DNA from: Cheiracanthium punctorium
Lineage: Eukaryota > Arthropoda > Arachnida > Araneae > Cheiracanthiidae
Assembly: GCA_038373885.1 (NCBI GenBank)
Contig: JAWZYV010016956.1
Coordinates: 744,001-808,000, forward strand
Reading direction: 5' to 3'
Length of the DNA: 64,000 nucleotides
Position 1 is the stretch's first letter; each line of letters begins with the position of its first letter. The position numbers and the translations under genes are program-made. Shown here one piece after another: positions 37,770 to 49,900 of the stretch. The notes beneath the pieces are model-generated. The model did not search any database and was not told the DNA's origin. It worked only from the letters and a program-made list of their open reading frames with translations.

Positions 37770-38176
37770 TTGTAAGGCAAAATTATCCACACTTTAATGC
37801 ACTTCACTTACAAAATATTATTCATATTCACACTCTAGAAGCTTTTAATCACACATACCTAGCTGCACTGAACTTCCGACTAGTACATTCTTGAATCCTA
37901 GGTAAAGTAACTGCACGTGGTGAGAAAGCAAGACGGGTTTTGTGACATAGGACAGTGGGGGGAAAGCACTGTAGCAGGCCCGAGCAGTACAATAGAGAAG
38001 GCCCTGCTCCGCACCCACACGAAAGAGAGGCCATACGCTTGAAACGCGTAAAACGTGTCCAAAAGCGTTTGCTTGAAGCCAGCGCCTGAGAGAACACCTC
38101 CGTGACCACCTCGGAGAAGAGTCCTACGTTTGCAAACGCAAAAGATGCCGGTCGCGATACCTGGATTGGCTACGGA

Positions 38177-38194
38177 CAGCGCCCCCTAGAGAGG
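38177..38194. promoter_or_regulatory. CTCF-like motif
   Basis: CAGCGCCCCCTAGAGAGG reads on the minus strand as CCTCTCTAGGGGGCGCTG, close to the AGGGGGCGCT core of CTCF sites. A palindromic CRE (TGACGTCA) follows at 38215-38222. It is inside the decayed zinc-finger region, so it may be chance. Confidence 0.3.
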
Positions 38195-38539
38195 AAAGCC
38201 GCGGCGCTTACTTGTGACGTCACACTGAGTAGGTAAAGCAAAGCGTTTCCATTGGGTTTCTCCTCTCTCCCGCGCCTCTCTACGGGGCGTTGCTCCGGAG
38301 CGCAGCCCACAAAGAGGAGAAATCCTTTGTGTGCATTCACTGCCCGAGACAATTTTATAGAGCCGATCCAGTGAGAGCACAAGGGCTGAGACTGGCAGAA
38401 AAAATTTCTACCAGGTTCTGCGAGACGGAAAAATCTGGACAAGAATATATCTCCGAGCTCAGGAGAATGTAAATATTGTATACAAAAAAAAAAAAAAAAA
38501 TTATGTTACATAAATGTAGTGTCATATTAAAAAAATTTT

Positions 38540-39990
38540 TTTTTCATACCTACACCAGGGCTTGGAGAAGAAATATTTCTTGACGTTTGGTTCCTCTCCG
38601 AAATCGTCCAGTCCAGACTACCGATGCAAGGATTTTTAAATTTTTACCACGGGTTCTGGAGAATGTAGTGCCCTCTCTCACACCGAATCGCAGTATTCCA
38701 GAGGGACGATAGAGTCTCCCGGCGAGCGGTCCAGACTGTTTGTAAATGGAATTTTGCGAATTCTCACCAAGGACTAGCAGTCTGAACGCCTTCCGGGAAA
38801 CTGTAGCGACAACTCTTTTCACTTCAAGGAGCAATTTGTCCTGAAGAGCGTCAAGACTGTCAGAGTATGGAATGTATTCGCACCAAACACTGACAGTCTT
38901 AACCCGCTCCGGTGTGACCAGTGTAGACGAAGGCCTGGCAGTGGCGGCCCGTGGTCAAAACTGTTAGTGCAGCCGGTAGCATATGAGCTCCCCCCCCCCT
39001 TTCCTCCGGACAGGAATGGAAAATCTTTGTTTGGCGGATTAAGCCCTCACCGAGGAAAAAAAAAAGAAATTACATAAAAAATGTAAGACATCCTATTTTA
39101 CTTCCATAAAATGGACATAAATTTCAACCAGCCGCTCTTATCCTCAAAATTGCATTAATCCGTGTCTGATTCGAAGTTTCCTTAGAATTTTCTTTTGTAA
39201 CGATAACTTGAGAAGAAAAGAAAAAAAAAGAAAACTTACTTATTTATTATAAGTCAAATCAATCCTCCTTTCTTTTAAACTTGCGAATCGGTCAGTGGTG
39301 TCCTCATAAAAAGGCGTTGTTTTAATTCAGATATCAATAATTTTAAAAGCTCTTTAAAATTTTCCATGTTTAAAGAATTTTCTCGCTCGCATGTCCTCTA
39401 AATGCCAGTTCTTGCTTACTTAAAAACAATACTGCTTTGATGGGTAATTGTCTATTCATAAGCGTCTATTCAGGCTTACCTTCTTGATAAATTCAGCAAT
39501 ATAAAGTGGAGAGTTTTCCGAACATATATTCTCCTTACTCCCTCCCTCACTTCTCGAGCCAATCAGTTTGTCGAATTAACAAGTGCAGCCGTTGTTTGAA
39601 AATCTTTCGTCAGCTGAGTCTTAGCTGCGTACCCCCATTATAGCCTATTCCGGAGGGACTGCTTACGCAGTCGTTGTCATGGCCACGGTGCTGCCAATTT
39701 TCTTACGAGCGCTCTGGGCTGAACCAAAGATTTTCCCAATTGAATTGCGGGAAGATTAAAGTACTTTTTTTTTCTGAATGAGCGATCCGGCCACAATACG
39801 GTTTTTTTAATTTACGGTAGGAATTCCATAATTCTAATCTGAATTTAGGAAAATTAGTAGAATAATTATTTTAAAGTATGTGCTGATAATTTCAAGTGCA
39901 GCCCGGCTGTACTTGCTGTATCCCACGAGCCGCCACTGAGGCCTGGTCGGAGATGTAGGCCGAAAGAAAGAATTAGAGCTGTGTTATATA
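38540..39990 (+). pseudogene. Further decayed coding remnant interrupted by a hAT element
   Basis: GC-rich sequence at 38550-38938 contains a finger-like fragment, NPLRCDQCRRRPG, just before the element at 38939. The flank resumes at 39939 in the same composition (RCRPKER). It is probably the tail of the zinc-finger region or a neighbour; too degraded to define. Confidence 0.35.
38939..39938. mobile_element. hAT-like element, 1000 bp, TSD AGGCCTGG
   Basis: CAGTGGCGGCCCGTGG and CCCACGAGCCGCCACTG form inverted repeats. The 8-bp duplication AGGCCTGG is perfect (38931-38938 and 39939-39946). It is the same family as 10543-11390. A nested relic at about 39028-39170 resembles the MITE at 21733 (shared CTATTTTACTTCCATAAAATGG). 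Confidence 0.9.
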
Positions 39991-40089
39991 TATTTAAAAA
40001 AAATTCTGACCTTCTTTGAGATTTTATTTACGCACCAGAGGGCTTTTGCTCTCTCTCCCACACACGAAACCATCAAGATTTTATATATT

Positions 40090-40375
40090 GGTTCCAAGTA
40101 TGAAGTATGCTACACCATGGCACAGTGGTTATGTCCCTGGATGATAGACGACCGAAGTGTGAAGGTCCAGGATTCGGGTCTCATCGCGCGTCCGTCGACC
40201 TAACTGAAACCACCGAGAAAAGTCTCGTAAGACTAAGAATTTATATGTCGGTTCAAAGTATGAAGTATGCCTCACCATGGCACCATGGTTATGCCACCTT
40301 AGAAAGACCCCACGGAGGTCATCCCACCCTTGAAAAGTGATACGACGCTTTGTACGAAGAAAAATAAAGTAGCGT
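40090..40375 (+). mobile_element. Possible tRNA-derived SINE with an internal repeated module
   Basis: ACCATGGCACAGTGGTTATG (A-box-like) and GGTCCAGGATTCGGGTCTC (B-box-like) lie about 60 bp apart. The head module GGTTC(C/A)AAGTATGAAGTATG..CACCATGGCAC is repeated at 40090 and 40253. The tail ends in an A-rich tract near 40375. No TSD was found. Confidence 0.45.
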
Positions 40376-40974
40376 AAAAAAAAAACAACGTACCACGGAA
40401 AAGACCACGTAAAACGCAAGAATATACATTGAAAACTAAAAAAAACCCTACACAAGTCCTTAAAAAAACACATTTGAAACGTGATTCGACGCGCTAATGT
40501 CCACACAAAAATCCGGGAAGAAATTAATGGCACTCTGGTGCCAAAAAAATAAATGTTTTTTTTTTAATACATCCCCTACAGATCTTGGGCCAATTTTGTT
40601 TCCTTTGAGTTTCTTTTGACAGAAGGGCTCATGCTCGGACTCAGTGGAAATTTACCGAAATAATCTATTGTTGATTGATGTACGAGTGCTTTTTCAAGAT
40701 TGGTAAAGGAGAAATGCAAAGTATGGATACAAAACCAAACTTGTTGCAGGGAAATATTTTTAAATAAACTATACTTTATGGTTTTAACCTGAAAAAAAAT
40801 TATTATAAATGAGGTATCAACAACCACCCAGTAGAAGATCTAGCGCCTCATTCCGCCCCCTCCCCCTGCAACAAAAAGTAATACAAACACATAAAATAGA
40901 ACTAATAGCATTTACTATATACATCATCATTCATTTACATAAAAAGAGTATTTTTTTTTTCAAGTTTGGTCACT

Positions 40975-41075
40975 CGGCGTCCCCCCCCCCCCAAAAAAAA
41001 AAAAAAAAAAAAACGGGAGACGGTCGTTCTGTTCATATCAGAGCGATCGTCTCCCGTTATTTTTTTGGGACGCCG
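40975..41075. repeat. Foldback element with C13/A22 tract
   Basis: CGGCGTCCC plus AACGGGAGACGGTCG on the left pairs with CGATCGTCTCCCGTT plus GGGACGCCG on the right, around a short loop. The left arm also contains C13 and A22 homopolymers that interrupt the pairing. It is a small hairpin element. Confidence 0.7.
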
Positions 41076-41368
41076 ACCCTCGTGGTCAGGACACGTCCGT
41101 CGAAACTCTATGCCTCGTCGTGATCATACTGATCGTCCAGTAGATATGCCCAATGTAAATTCCTTACAGCAGCCAAAAGTGGATATCGCTCTTGGCCAGT
41201 CGGCAAGATTCCCGTCGAGCATATCTCACACCCCAAGCAATTTCCGGCTTCCCAGTCCCAGATGGAACATTCCCATTTTTCTACAATCCGGACTTGCCTC
41301 CGCCGTTTTTTGGCAATGTATCGTACTTTCCAATATTTGCGCTCTGCGAAATGCAAGTCCGGAGAGAT

Positions 41369-41464
41369 TTAGCGTATCTTTGCCTCGCACACATCTTCTA
41401 AAATGAGCAATTGGTCCTCGGCAGTTTTCGAGAGAGCGGCTAGGTGTTCTTTGCACGAAGACAT
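41369..41464 (-). CDS. Short ORF behind a TATA/initiator promoter, unidentified
   Basis: A 31-codon frame starts with an ATG 10 bp downstream of a predicted initiator and ends at TAA. The region beyond it is open in other frames for about 80 codons, so this may be the 5' piece of a frameshifted, longer gene. I recognise no family. Codons are GC-richer than in the surrounding intergenic DNA. Confidence 0.35.
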   Translation of the reverse strand: MSSCKEHLAALSKTAEDQLLILEDVCEAKIR

Positions 41465-41470
41465 GTTGCT

Positions 41471-41506
41471 GAATGACTCCAGCTCGCAGTGCAACTCGCT
41501 TAAATA
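41471..41506 (-). promoter_or_regulatory. TATA box plus initiator, minus strand
   Basis: On the minus strand TATTTAAG (41506-41499) lies 32 bp upstream of the A of TCATTC (41476-41471), with ATG following at 41464. The layout is nearly the same as at 32462-32515. Confidence 0.5.
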
Positions 41507-41599
41507 CTCTGCCGCCTGAAAGAGAATCCAACGTCAAGAGCTTGTTTGGCTATCTCCTCCTAAACCGTGGGGATTTGAGTTTCGACTAAGGTGTCCACG

Positions 41600-43800
41600 G
41601 ATTTGGAAAATTCCGAGGAATTCGATAAACTTACTTAAATTTCGAAAATCGAATTATTTTAGAAGAAATTAATAAAAAACTGAAAAAAATTAAAACTGGC
41701 AGCTTAATGGTTGCCAGATTTAATCATTCATGCTTTGCAAGAAAGCAATTCTAAGTATGTAGAATCGCGTGAAAGTGACAAATATGAAGTAGAAATACAC
41801 CAATTTTACGCCAAATTAAAAAGTATATGAAAAACAAATAACTCTAAGTGTGTTACACAAAGTTGACGATTTTCAAATAAGTTCTCTTAGATAACAGGAG
41901 TTTAGAATTACCGATTATTCGTTTTTCCAAAACAGAATAACTAAATTGCAACTGATTTAAAATGGCTATTTTGGCATCAGGTACGATCTAGCAAAAGGAT
42001 ATATCTCCAAGCAGGGTGAATCTAACCCGCGAGCTCCAAATGTTAGCACCCAGTACCTTGAAAATGAAAAATTATTAAAATGCAGATTATAGTAAAGCCG
42101 GGTAGGTTTAGCTCGGGTATTTTCTACTAGCAGAAATATTTGGCGGCGTTAACTATCCCATTATACAAATTTTAGTACAACTTGGATATGTACTAGAGCC
42201 GCGAGATGATATATTTCGTGATGCTAACCACGCCAATCTGCAAAGGATTATGTATATGAATATATGGATAACGGTTTTCCTGGTAACCTCACATGAGCAG
42301 TAATTATCGTTTATGACCACATGTAAATCGCCAACTAATGAAATGTCGTCGGTACTTACGTATTTTCCCGGCGGTCCGCCAAGACGAGCGATTTTTTGCC
42401 AAGATAAATGCCGGGCACATGAAATTAGTAATGGCTTTGAATACGATTGGCAACAGTTTGACAACTCATTTGACCAAAAAAAAAAAATAGTTTTGGCGGG
42501 AATGACCGCCGGGATAATTTTTCATAACAAGTCGCCATTGGTAGCAAGATATTCTAGCTGTTCCGTAGTTTTTATGAAAGGAAACATATCAAGTACTGTC
42601 TTCTTAGAACTAATTGCTAACTATATACGTATGTCGCCAAATTATGAAAAATCGCCATGCGTGGCAAACACTCAAGGTGCTCCGTAGGTTTTACATAATT
42701 AAAAATAGTGTGAAGTTTAAAATTTTGTGTGCCAAGGAACATGCAAGAACCAGGCGCGTATTCCGTAAAACATTTTGGAGGGGGATCCAAACGGTAAAAA
42801 TGGCAAACTTTTTCACAAAAAGACCATATCATTACCATTTCAGGTACAAAAAACATTTTCAGGGAACAAGCAATGTGTAGCTCGGTAACATTCTATCTGA
42901 TCCAATCTTTGGGTTTTGTCTATTAAAATTATGTTTTTTTTTTTTTTACTAATAAGCCTCAAAGAGCCGAATTCCTCATGCGAAAAGCGAGCGTAGTGAG
43001 TCTAGGGGCCTTGGCTCCTAGTTTATATAAGAAAAAACATAAATAAGCTTTTTGAATAACATTTTTTAAAAAATAGTAACATTTTAATGCGTAAAAATCA
43101 ATTATATAGGATTAAGAGAGGCAAAAAAATCTTTTAAAAATCGTCTTTGATTTCCCACTTCAGTGTTTATGTTTTCTTCTTCTTTTTCTAAAAATATAAT
43201 GGATAATTGAAACGTATTGGTGTTTTGGTTTTTCATTAATTGAAATGTTTATGGGAAAAAGGCGGTAGCCCAATCCTTCAAGAATTCGGAATTACATGCA
43301 CGGTTTTGCAGTTATAAAGAATGTGCTTCGTTTGGTACCAGAACGATTAAGTCCATTCATTGGTTCTTGTGTTACTCAAGCGATGAATCTGCCTGTCTCG
43401 TTAGCTTGTGTTGAATCTCTAGACGTATTTTTACAGTCTCCCGTAAATGTGTATAATTGGTCTACTTCCTTTTTGCAGCAAACCCTTTAATTTGCTTTTA
43501 AGCAAAACCTCTAAGTTTCATAAATATTAATAACAGTAGTAGCTGAAAATAGTTTGTATGCTGTACACGAAATACAAATACAGATACTTGTTATTTTATT
43601 GTCACACAATATTCATCGATGATGTACATACACGCATACATAATCTTGATAAATATCTGATATGCTATAAAAACGTTATGTAAATGTCATACACGTATAA
43701 AACAAGAGCGATGCTAAAAATCCAGGAAATGAATTTGCATAACATAACTATTGTAAGTGTAGCTTTTTCATTAACTTAACGAAAAATTTTAATGCTGAAT
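41600..43800. other. Intergenic region downstream of AACS, no gene recognised
   Basis: Overlapping open frames on both strands (42153-42464 minus, 42313-42687 plus) show no motif or codon bias I can use. A possible AATAAA poly(A) signal for AACS lies on the minus strand near 43594-43600, about 245 bp past the stop codon. Confidence 0.5.
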
Positions 43801-43844
43801 GATTGTCATGATTACACTATTTCGATGACTGATTAGCTTCATTT

Positions 43845-43979
43845 TCAAAAGTCGCGTAACCCAGGGATGTCTTCGAAATTTTTCAAGCATTCGGGATTTA
43901 TCACAGTCTCTGCATTGTAAGGCATTTTGTTGATGATCTTTTTCACTACGATTTCCATCTTCTTGCCATTCATGTTGTG
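43845..43979 (-). CDS. AACS: AACS last exon with stop codon
   Basis: Encodes [20 protein letters not shown] and ends [11 protein letters not shown] with TGA at 43845-43847. This carries the A10 catalytic-lysine motif and the family's characteristic D.PGL..F-type C terminus. Acceptor TTTCTAG, phase 0. Confidence 0.95.
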   Translation of the reverse strand, partial: HNMNGKKMEIVVKKIINKMPYNAETVINPECLKNFEDIPGLRDF

Positions 43980-46900
43980 CTAGAAAAAAGAAAGCAGCTA
44001 TACTGATACGCATACACAGTTTTTGTACATTCCATGGTATTTCTCCATGGAATATTTTCTATTATAAGATTTGAGATTTCTGCTGTTAAAAGAAAAATAA
44101 TTATTCTTCAGGTAAATATAACATGATTGATCACGTACTTAAATGATTGCGAACTTTTGGAGGGACAGAAATTTTTTTTTGTCATATTTTGGGAAATGAT
44201 TTTTATTAACATTACTTAAAATGTTTTGATATTATATATATGTCCCAAAAATGACTGATGGATTTTAAAAATCAGTAAAAAAAAAAAGACGGAATGCGAT
44301 AGATATGCATCGTTGGCGGCCTTATGCTCAGGAAATCAGAGAATTTTATCCCACCAAATTTCAAATTTAGTTAACATTTTCACCACAGGTGTCGCTGAAA
44401 ACTAAGGAAAAATAAAAACCATGGCAAAGTGGCATGGCATGGCCTCCTTATTGCCAGACTTGACGACCTGCGACTTTTTTCTTGAGAGTTTAGGAGATTT
44501 GGTATACCGCCAAACTCCACAAACAATTGCGGAGCTGAAGCAGCACATCTGTACTGCATGCGAGACAATTCCAAGTGACATGTTTGAACGGAAATTTGTC
44601 GGGAAACATGTCTGGAAATTTTTGCCTCAGACTGCGCCACGTTGTAGCAGCAAATGGGGATTACATTGAAAATGTCATTGTTTAGTTTTTTGCAACACTC
44701 CTTGCAAAATTTTCATACCTTTTTTTTTTTCATAGATTTCAACGTCACCTGTGGGTGAAAATGTTAACTAAATTTGAAATTTTGTGGGATGAAATTCACT
44801 GATTTCGTAAGCATAAGGCCGTAAAGATACATATCTATCGCATTCCGTCTTTTTTTTTAATTGATTTTCAAAATTTATCAGTCATTTTTGGGGCACACGG
44901 TATGATAAGTAATTTTGTTTCTTCTCTGTGGGGGATCTCCATGCAATTAGATACAGTATAGAATTATATGAGTAATTTTTCATCTCAGCCATAAAAAAAA
45001 AAGCTCATCAGAGATTTATTTACTTTGTATAATGTTTATGCAAACGATTATTGGAAAGTTCTTCACAGTGAAAAGCATACGTAGAATTGAAATAAGATGG
45101 TGAAATTCTACCTACAGTAAATAAACTTAAATACCTAGGATCTGTCCACACAGAATTTAGAATGATAACCACACGTATAACAAACAGAATGATGACGAGA
45201 TGCAGAATTAAGATTTAGGAAAGCTGATCCCGTGAAAGAGGAAAGAACAAAGAAAGAGAGGTTTCATAAGCATGCAATACCATCTGACATAACATTGTAA
45301 ATTATGAGACTTTCAGTTTAAAAATTCTACACCTAACACATTAAAAAAAAGTAAAATGCACCAGCTAATATGCCCATTTCGCTGCGTTTAAAGGCGTAGA
45401 CTCTGTCGCAATCCGTAGACGAAAATTTTTAGAAAATCCATAAAATTTTTATTGCTAAAGAAACCCCCCCCCTCAACAATAATGAGACCGGGGTTACTAT
45501 GTCAGAAAGACGAAGTATCTGGTAAGATTAATCGATGATAGTATAGTTTCCTGAATATAAAAAGCATTTCGTTAGATTCTGTGGTGTTTTTAATTTCATT
45601 TTTCTAATACGCCACTATGTAATACATTAATATTATTTTAGAAGTCAATCTTTGATTTACAGCAAAAAGTTATTATATCAAGGAAATTTTTGTTTATAAA
45701 AACAAACAAACATTATTTCTAAACGTGTAAATAGTCAAAAACTCTAATTTGGCGGCAGGTAAAAATAGCGAAATTACATAAATTAAAAATCTAAAAATCT
45801 TCTTTTCCTAAAAATCTTCTTTCTTCTTCTGTAATTAAAAAAAAAATTAAAGTACAGTTTTTAACCAATGTATCATATTAAAACCCAACTGCTCAAACAA
45901 CATGCAACAAGTAATTCTGGATATCTCTGTTGCCTAAAAATAAATAAACAAATAAAATAATAATAGTAATAAGAAGATAAAAGTACTCCCCTTTCCCTCC
46001 AAATATACATCATTTATATTATGAACGGAGTGGCTATTCGGCCACTTTCTACAGTGTATATTTAAATTTTTAAACCAATATCTGATACAATAAATAAAAA
46101 CTTTGTATAAAAAGCACACGTAAAATGATACTGTAATGAATTTTTGGGAAAACCGCTGTTCTGGGATTTAAAATAGTTTAAAATTCGTATTCTGCGCTTC
46201 AAATAGTTAAAAATTGCTTTTTGTTGCAGCAAAATCGGTGAATTTCAGTACCTTAATGTCTATGGACATCTTCATTATAATACAACTGTAGACAGTCATT
46301 GTTTGGTACATGCCCAAAATCTCGCCGTCTGTCCTCGACCTTGGCGAGTTTTGGCGAAATATCGCCAAATTTGGCGATAGTCAGTCATTTCATCCATGCC
46401 CAAAGTATCGCCATTTGTCATCGTTCTTGGCGAGTTTTGGCGAAATATCGCCAAATTTGGCGATAATCTGTCATTGTTTGGTTTATGCTTAAAATCTCGC
46501 CAAATGTCGTCGACATTGACGAGTTTCGCCGAAATATCGCCAAATTTGGCGCCAAAAGTTATTTCCTATTTTGTATAACTCTAAAACTTTAACCCGTAGA
46601 TTTTTTAACTTTGTATTTAGAACTATTGTAATATCTAACTGTTTTCAATATCTTTTTTGACAGCAATCGACTGAGAATTTATTTACATGGTGAGCCAAAT
46701 GACTTTGAATACATTGAGGTGTATAGATGCATTCAATTCATTGAAGGTCTGTGCTCACTGACTACTTTGGCTATCCCCAAAATCTCGCTGACTATCTCAA
46801 GTTTGTCGGCTTTTGGTGAAATATCGCCAAATAAAGTGTCAGAAGGAAATCTTTCAAATTGAACTCAGCTTGGCGATATCGAAATATTTGGCTAGAAATT

Positions 46901-49900
46901 GCTAAACCTTACTATTATTGATATTTTATCTCTTTCAAACAATTAAATTTAGAGGAAGTGCGTCGAAAATATTTTTGATCTAATGGACGTGCAAGGAAGT
47001 CATGTGTTGGACACATCAGATTTTTTTTTTCATAGATTTCAACGTCACCTGTGGGTGAAAATGTTAACTAAATTTGAAATTTTGTGGGATGAAATTCACT
47101 GATTTCGTAAGCATAAGGCCGTAAAGATACATATCTATCGCATTCCGTCTTTTTTTTTAATTGATTTTCAAAATTTATCAGTCATTTTTGGGGCACACGG
47201 TATGATAAGTAATTTTGTTTCTTCTCTGTGGGGGATCTCCATGTAATTAGATACAGTATAGAATTATATGAGTAATTTTTCATCTCAGCCATAAAAAAAA
47301 AGCTCATCAGAGATTTATTTACTTTGTATAATGTTTATGCAAACGATTATTGGAAAGTTCTTCACAGTGAAAAGCATACGTAGAATTGAAATAAGATGGT
47401 GAAATTCTACCTACAGTAAATAAACTTAAATACCTAGGATCTGTCCACACAGAATTTAGAATGATAACCACACGTATAACAAACAGAATGATGACGAGAT
47501 GCAGAATTAAGATTTAGGAAAGCTGATCCCGTGAAAGAGGAAAGAACAAAGAAAGAGAGGTTTCATAAGCATGCAATACCATCTGACATAACATTGTAAA
47601 TTATGAGACTTTCAGTTTAAAAATTCTACACCTAACACATTAAAAAAAGTAAAATGCACCAGCTAATATGCCCATTTCGCTGCGTTTAAAGGCGTAGACT
47701 CTGTCGCAATCCGTAGACGAAAATTTTTAGAAAATCCATAAAATTTTTATTGCTAAAGAAACCCCCCCCTCAACAATAATGAGACCGGGGTTACTATGTC
47801 AGAAAGACGATGTATCTGGTAAGATTAATCGATGATAGTATAGTTTCCTGAATATAAAAAGCATTTCGTTAGATTCTGTGGTGTTTTTAATTTCATTTTT
47901 CTAATACGCCACTATGTAATACATTAATATTATTTTAGAAGTCAATCTTTGATTTACAGCAAAAAGTTATTATATCAAGGAAATTTTTGTTTATAAAAAC
48001 AAACAAACATTATTTCTAAACGTGTAAATAGTCAAAAACTCTAATTTGGCGGCAGGTAAAAATAGCGAAATTACATAAATTAAAAATCTAAAAATCTTCT
48101 TTTCCTAAAAATCTTCTTTCTTCTTCTGTAATTAAAAAAAAAAATTAAAGTACAGTTTTTAACCAATGTATCATATTAAAACCCAACTGCTCAAACAACA
48201 TGCAACAAGTAATTCTGGATATCTCTGTTGCCTAAAAATAAATAAACAAATAAAATAATAATAGTAATAAGAAGATAAAAGTACTCCCCCTTTCCCTCCA
48301 AATATACATCATTTATATTATGAACGGAGTGGCTATTCGGCCACTTTCTACAGTGTATATTTAAATTTTTAAACCAATATCTGATACAATAAATAAAAAC
48401 TTTGTATAAAAAGCACACGTAAAATGATACTGTAATGAATTTTTGGGGAAAACCGCTGTTCTGGGATTTAAAATAGTTTAAAATTCGTATTCTGCGCTTC
48501 AAATAGTTAAAAATTGCTTTTTGTTGCAGCAAAATCGGTGAACTAGAACCGGAGGTTTCGGTTTCCCCTTTCATAAATTCTTTATTGCTGTGTCTTAAGG
48601 GATTGTGTACGATATCCCTTGTATATTTCCACTGAATTTTGCCTGTGGAAGTATTTTATTTTGTGTGAGAATTACAGCATTTGTGAAAGCTTCGGTACTG
48701 AGTGGACTGTTATAAACAAGCTACTGGCCATTGGTGCCTGTGAATTTTGTACAGCTGATTGTTCTACGAAGTTCTAGAAGCAATAAATTTTGTGTTCCAT
48801 CCTGACAAGTGGACTCTTTTCCTAGAACTTTCTACGCCAACTGGACTTTAGAACGACGAACCCAGGAACTAGCAGAGTATTCTGCAACAATACTTCATCT
48901 TGCTCTAAGTATCGCTCTATGTGTGTTTTTAATACAAAGTTTTTATTTATTTTATCGTTTAACACCAGTATTTTGAGTGTTTTTTCCGCAATATTTGACA
49001 CATTTAAATTTGTACGTATATTTAGCTGTAAAAGAAAGCATATTTCGTCCGAAGCATCAATTTTAAAAATTTGCATTAAATTTTTTAACGTTTATAATCC
49101 GCTTACATTTTTGCCTTTATCTTGCTAGAAATGTTTCATCGTTGCATGGTTTATGATAAAAAGATATCGTATATTTCAGAATCATACTTTTATGTTTTTG
49201 CATTTTACACAAAGCATTTTAAATAGAAAAACGGAACAGCGGTCTGAATAGAGTGTGGGCTGACGGTACTGTGAGTCAATTATGAAATAGTGAGTAGCAA
49301 CTAGCATCGGCCAATTATGAAATGGTGAGTAATATTTTTAACTGTCCATACAAATAAGAGAAATCATGAATTTTGTTTTCCTTCTAAAACGTTTAAAATA
49401 GTTTTTAGTTTCATTCTGACAATCGATTTTAGAAATATTAGCTAATAAAAGTTGAACTCGGTTAAAACGTCATTGAAGGGACCATGATATTTATGACGCT
49501 ATAACCGACAGTCGTTATAAGCGTTTTTATATGGGTGAGTGACTAAACGATACAGTATATTTTGACGTTATAAGAGGATGTCTCTATAACCCAGTTCAAC
49601 TGTACTAGATTTTTATTTATTATAAAAAACTTATTTTAGTAGTATAGTATTTCAGTAGAGGAGTTATTAAAACTTAAAACCTTCTTAAAATATGATTGCG
49701 ACAGTTTTATGGACGTACTTTAATTTTTTATTTAGGATATTTTTGTAAATTAAATTTTAGAGATATTCAGATGATTAAAAGAAAAAAATATGTTTAAACT
49801 TTTTTTTTTACTGGGAGCACATTTTGGATATGGTAAGAAACTGCTATAAAACCTATCTACTATAAAGCGTACTCTTTACTAAACGGGGATTTTTAAAATT

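Larger units (their letters stand above)
32778..38006 (-). mobile_element. P-element-like THAP transposon, 5.2 kb, apparently complete
   Basis: The ends CAGGGCCTTCTCTATT and AATAGAGAAGGCCCTG open about 34-bp inverted repeats (32778-32811 and 37973-38006) with four mismatches. CTCCGCAC flanks both sides (32771-32778 and 38007-38014, sharing one base with the left end), giving a TSD of 7-8 bp; P elements make 8 bp. It encodes the full THAP transposase at 34023-36860 and a likely 5' noncoding exon. The remainder (32812-34022) is AT-rich 3' sequence with a T28 run at 33983-34010. Intact ends plus an intact frame suggest recent, possibly current, activity. Confidence 0.88.

Noticed and set aside
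41080..41540. Fragments resembling WECSIWDWE as a viral or Polinton family-B DNA polymerase
   Set aside because: Only a few aromatic/acidic residues agree, the frame is broken, and none of the polymerase catalytic motifs is visible.
42153..42687. Overlapping frames of 103 and 124 codons
   Set aside because: Both strands are open over the same DNA with no family motif or codon bias, so neither can be supported as a gene.
46309..46560. CRISPR-like array
   Set aside because: Units are contiguous 86-89-bp tandem copies without unique spacers, in a eukaryotic intron.
48191..48574. 127-codon minus frame in the duplicated block
   Set aside because: Low-complexity, AT-rich codons; copy 1 of the duplication breaks the frame; no homologous motif.
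48543..48930. Possible solo LTR
   Set aside because: AATAAA-like and promoter-like motifs occur, but there is no TG..CA boundary with a target duplication and no second copy nearby.
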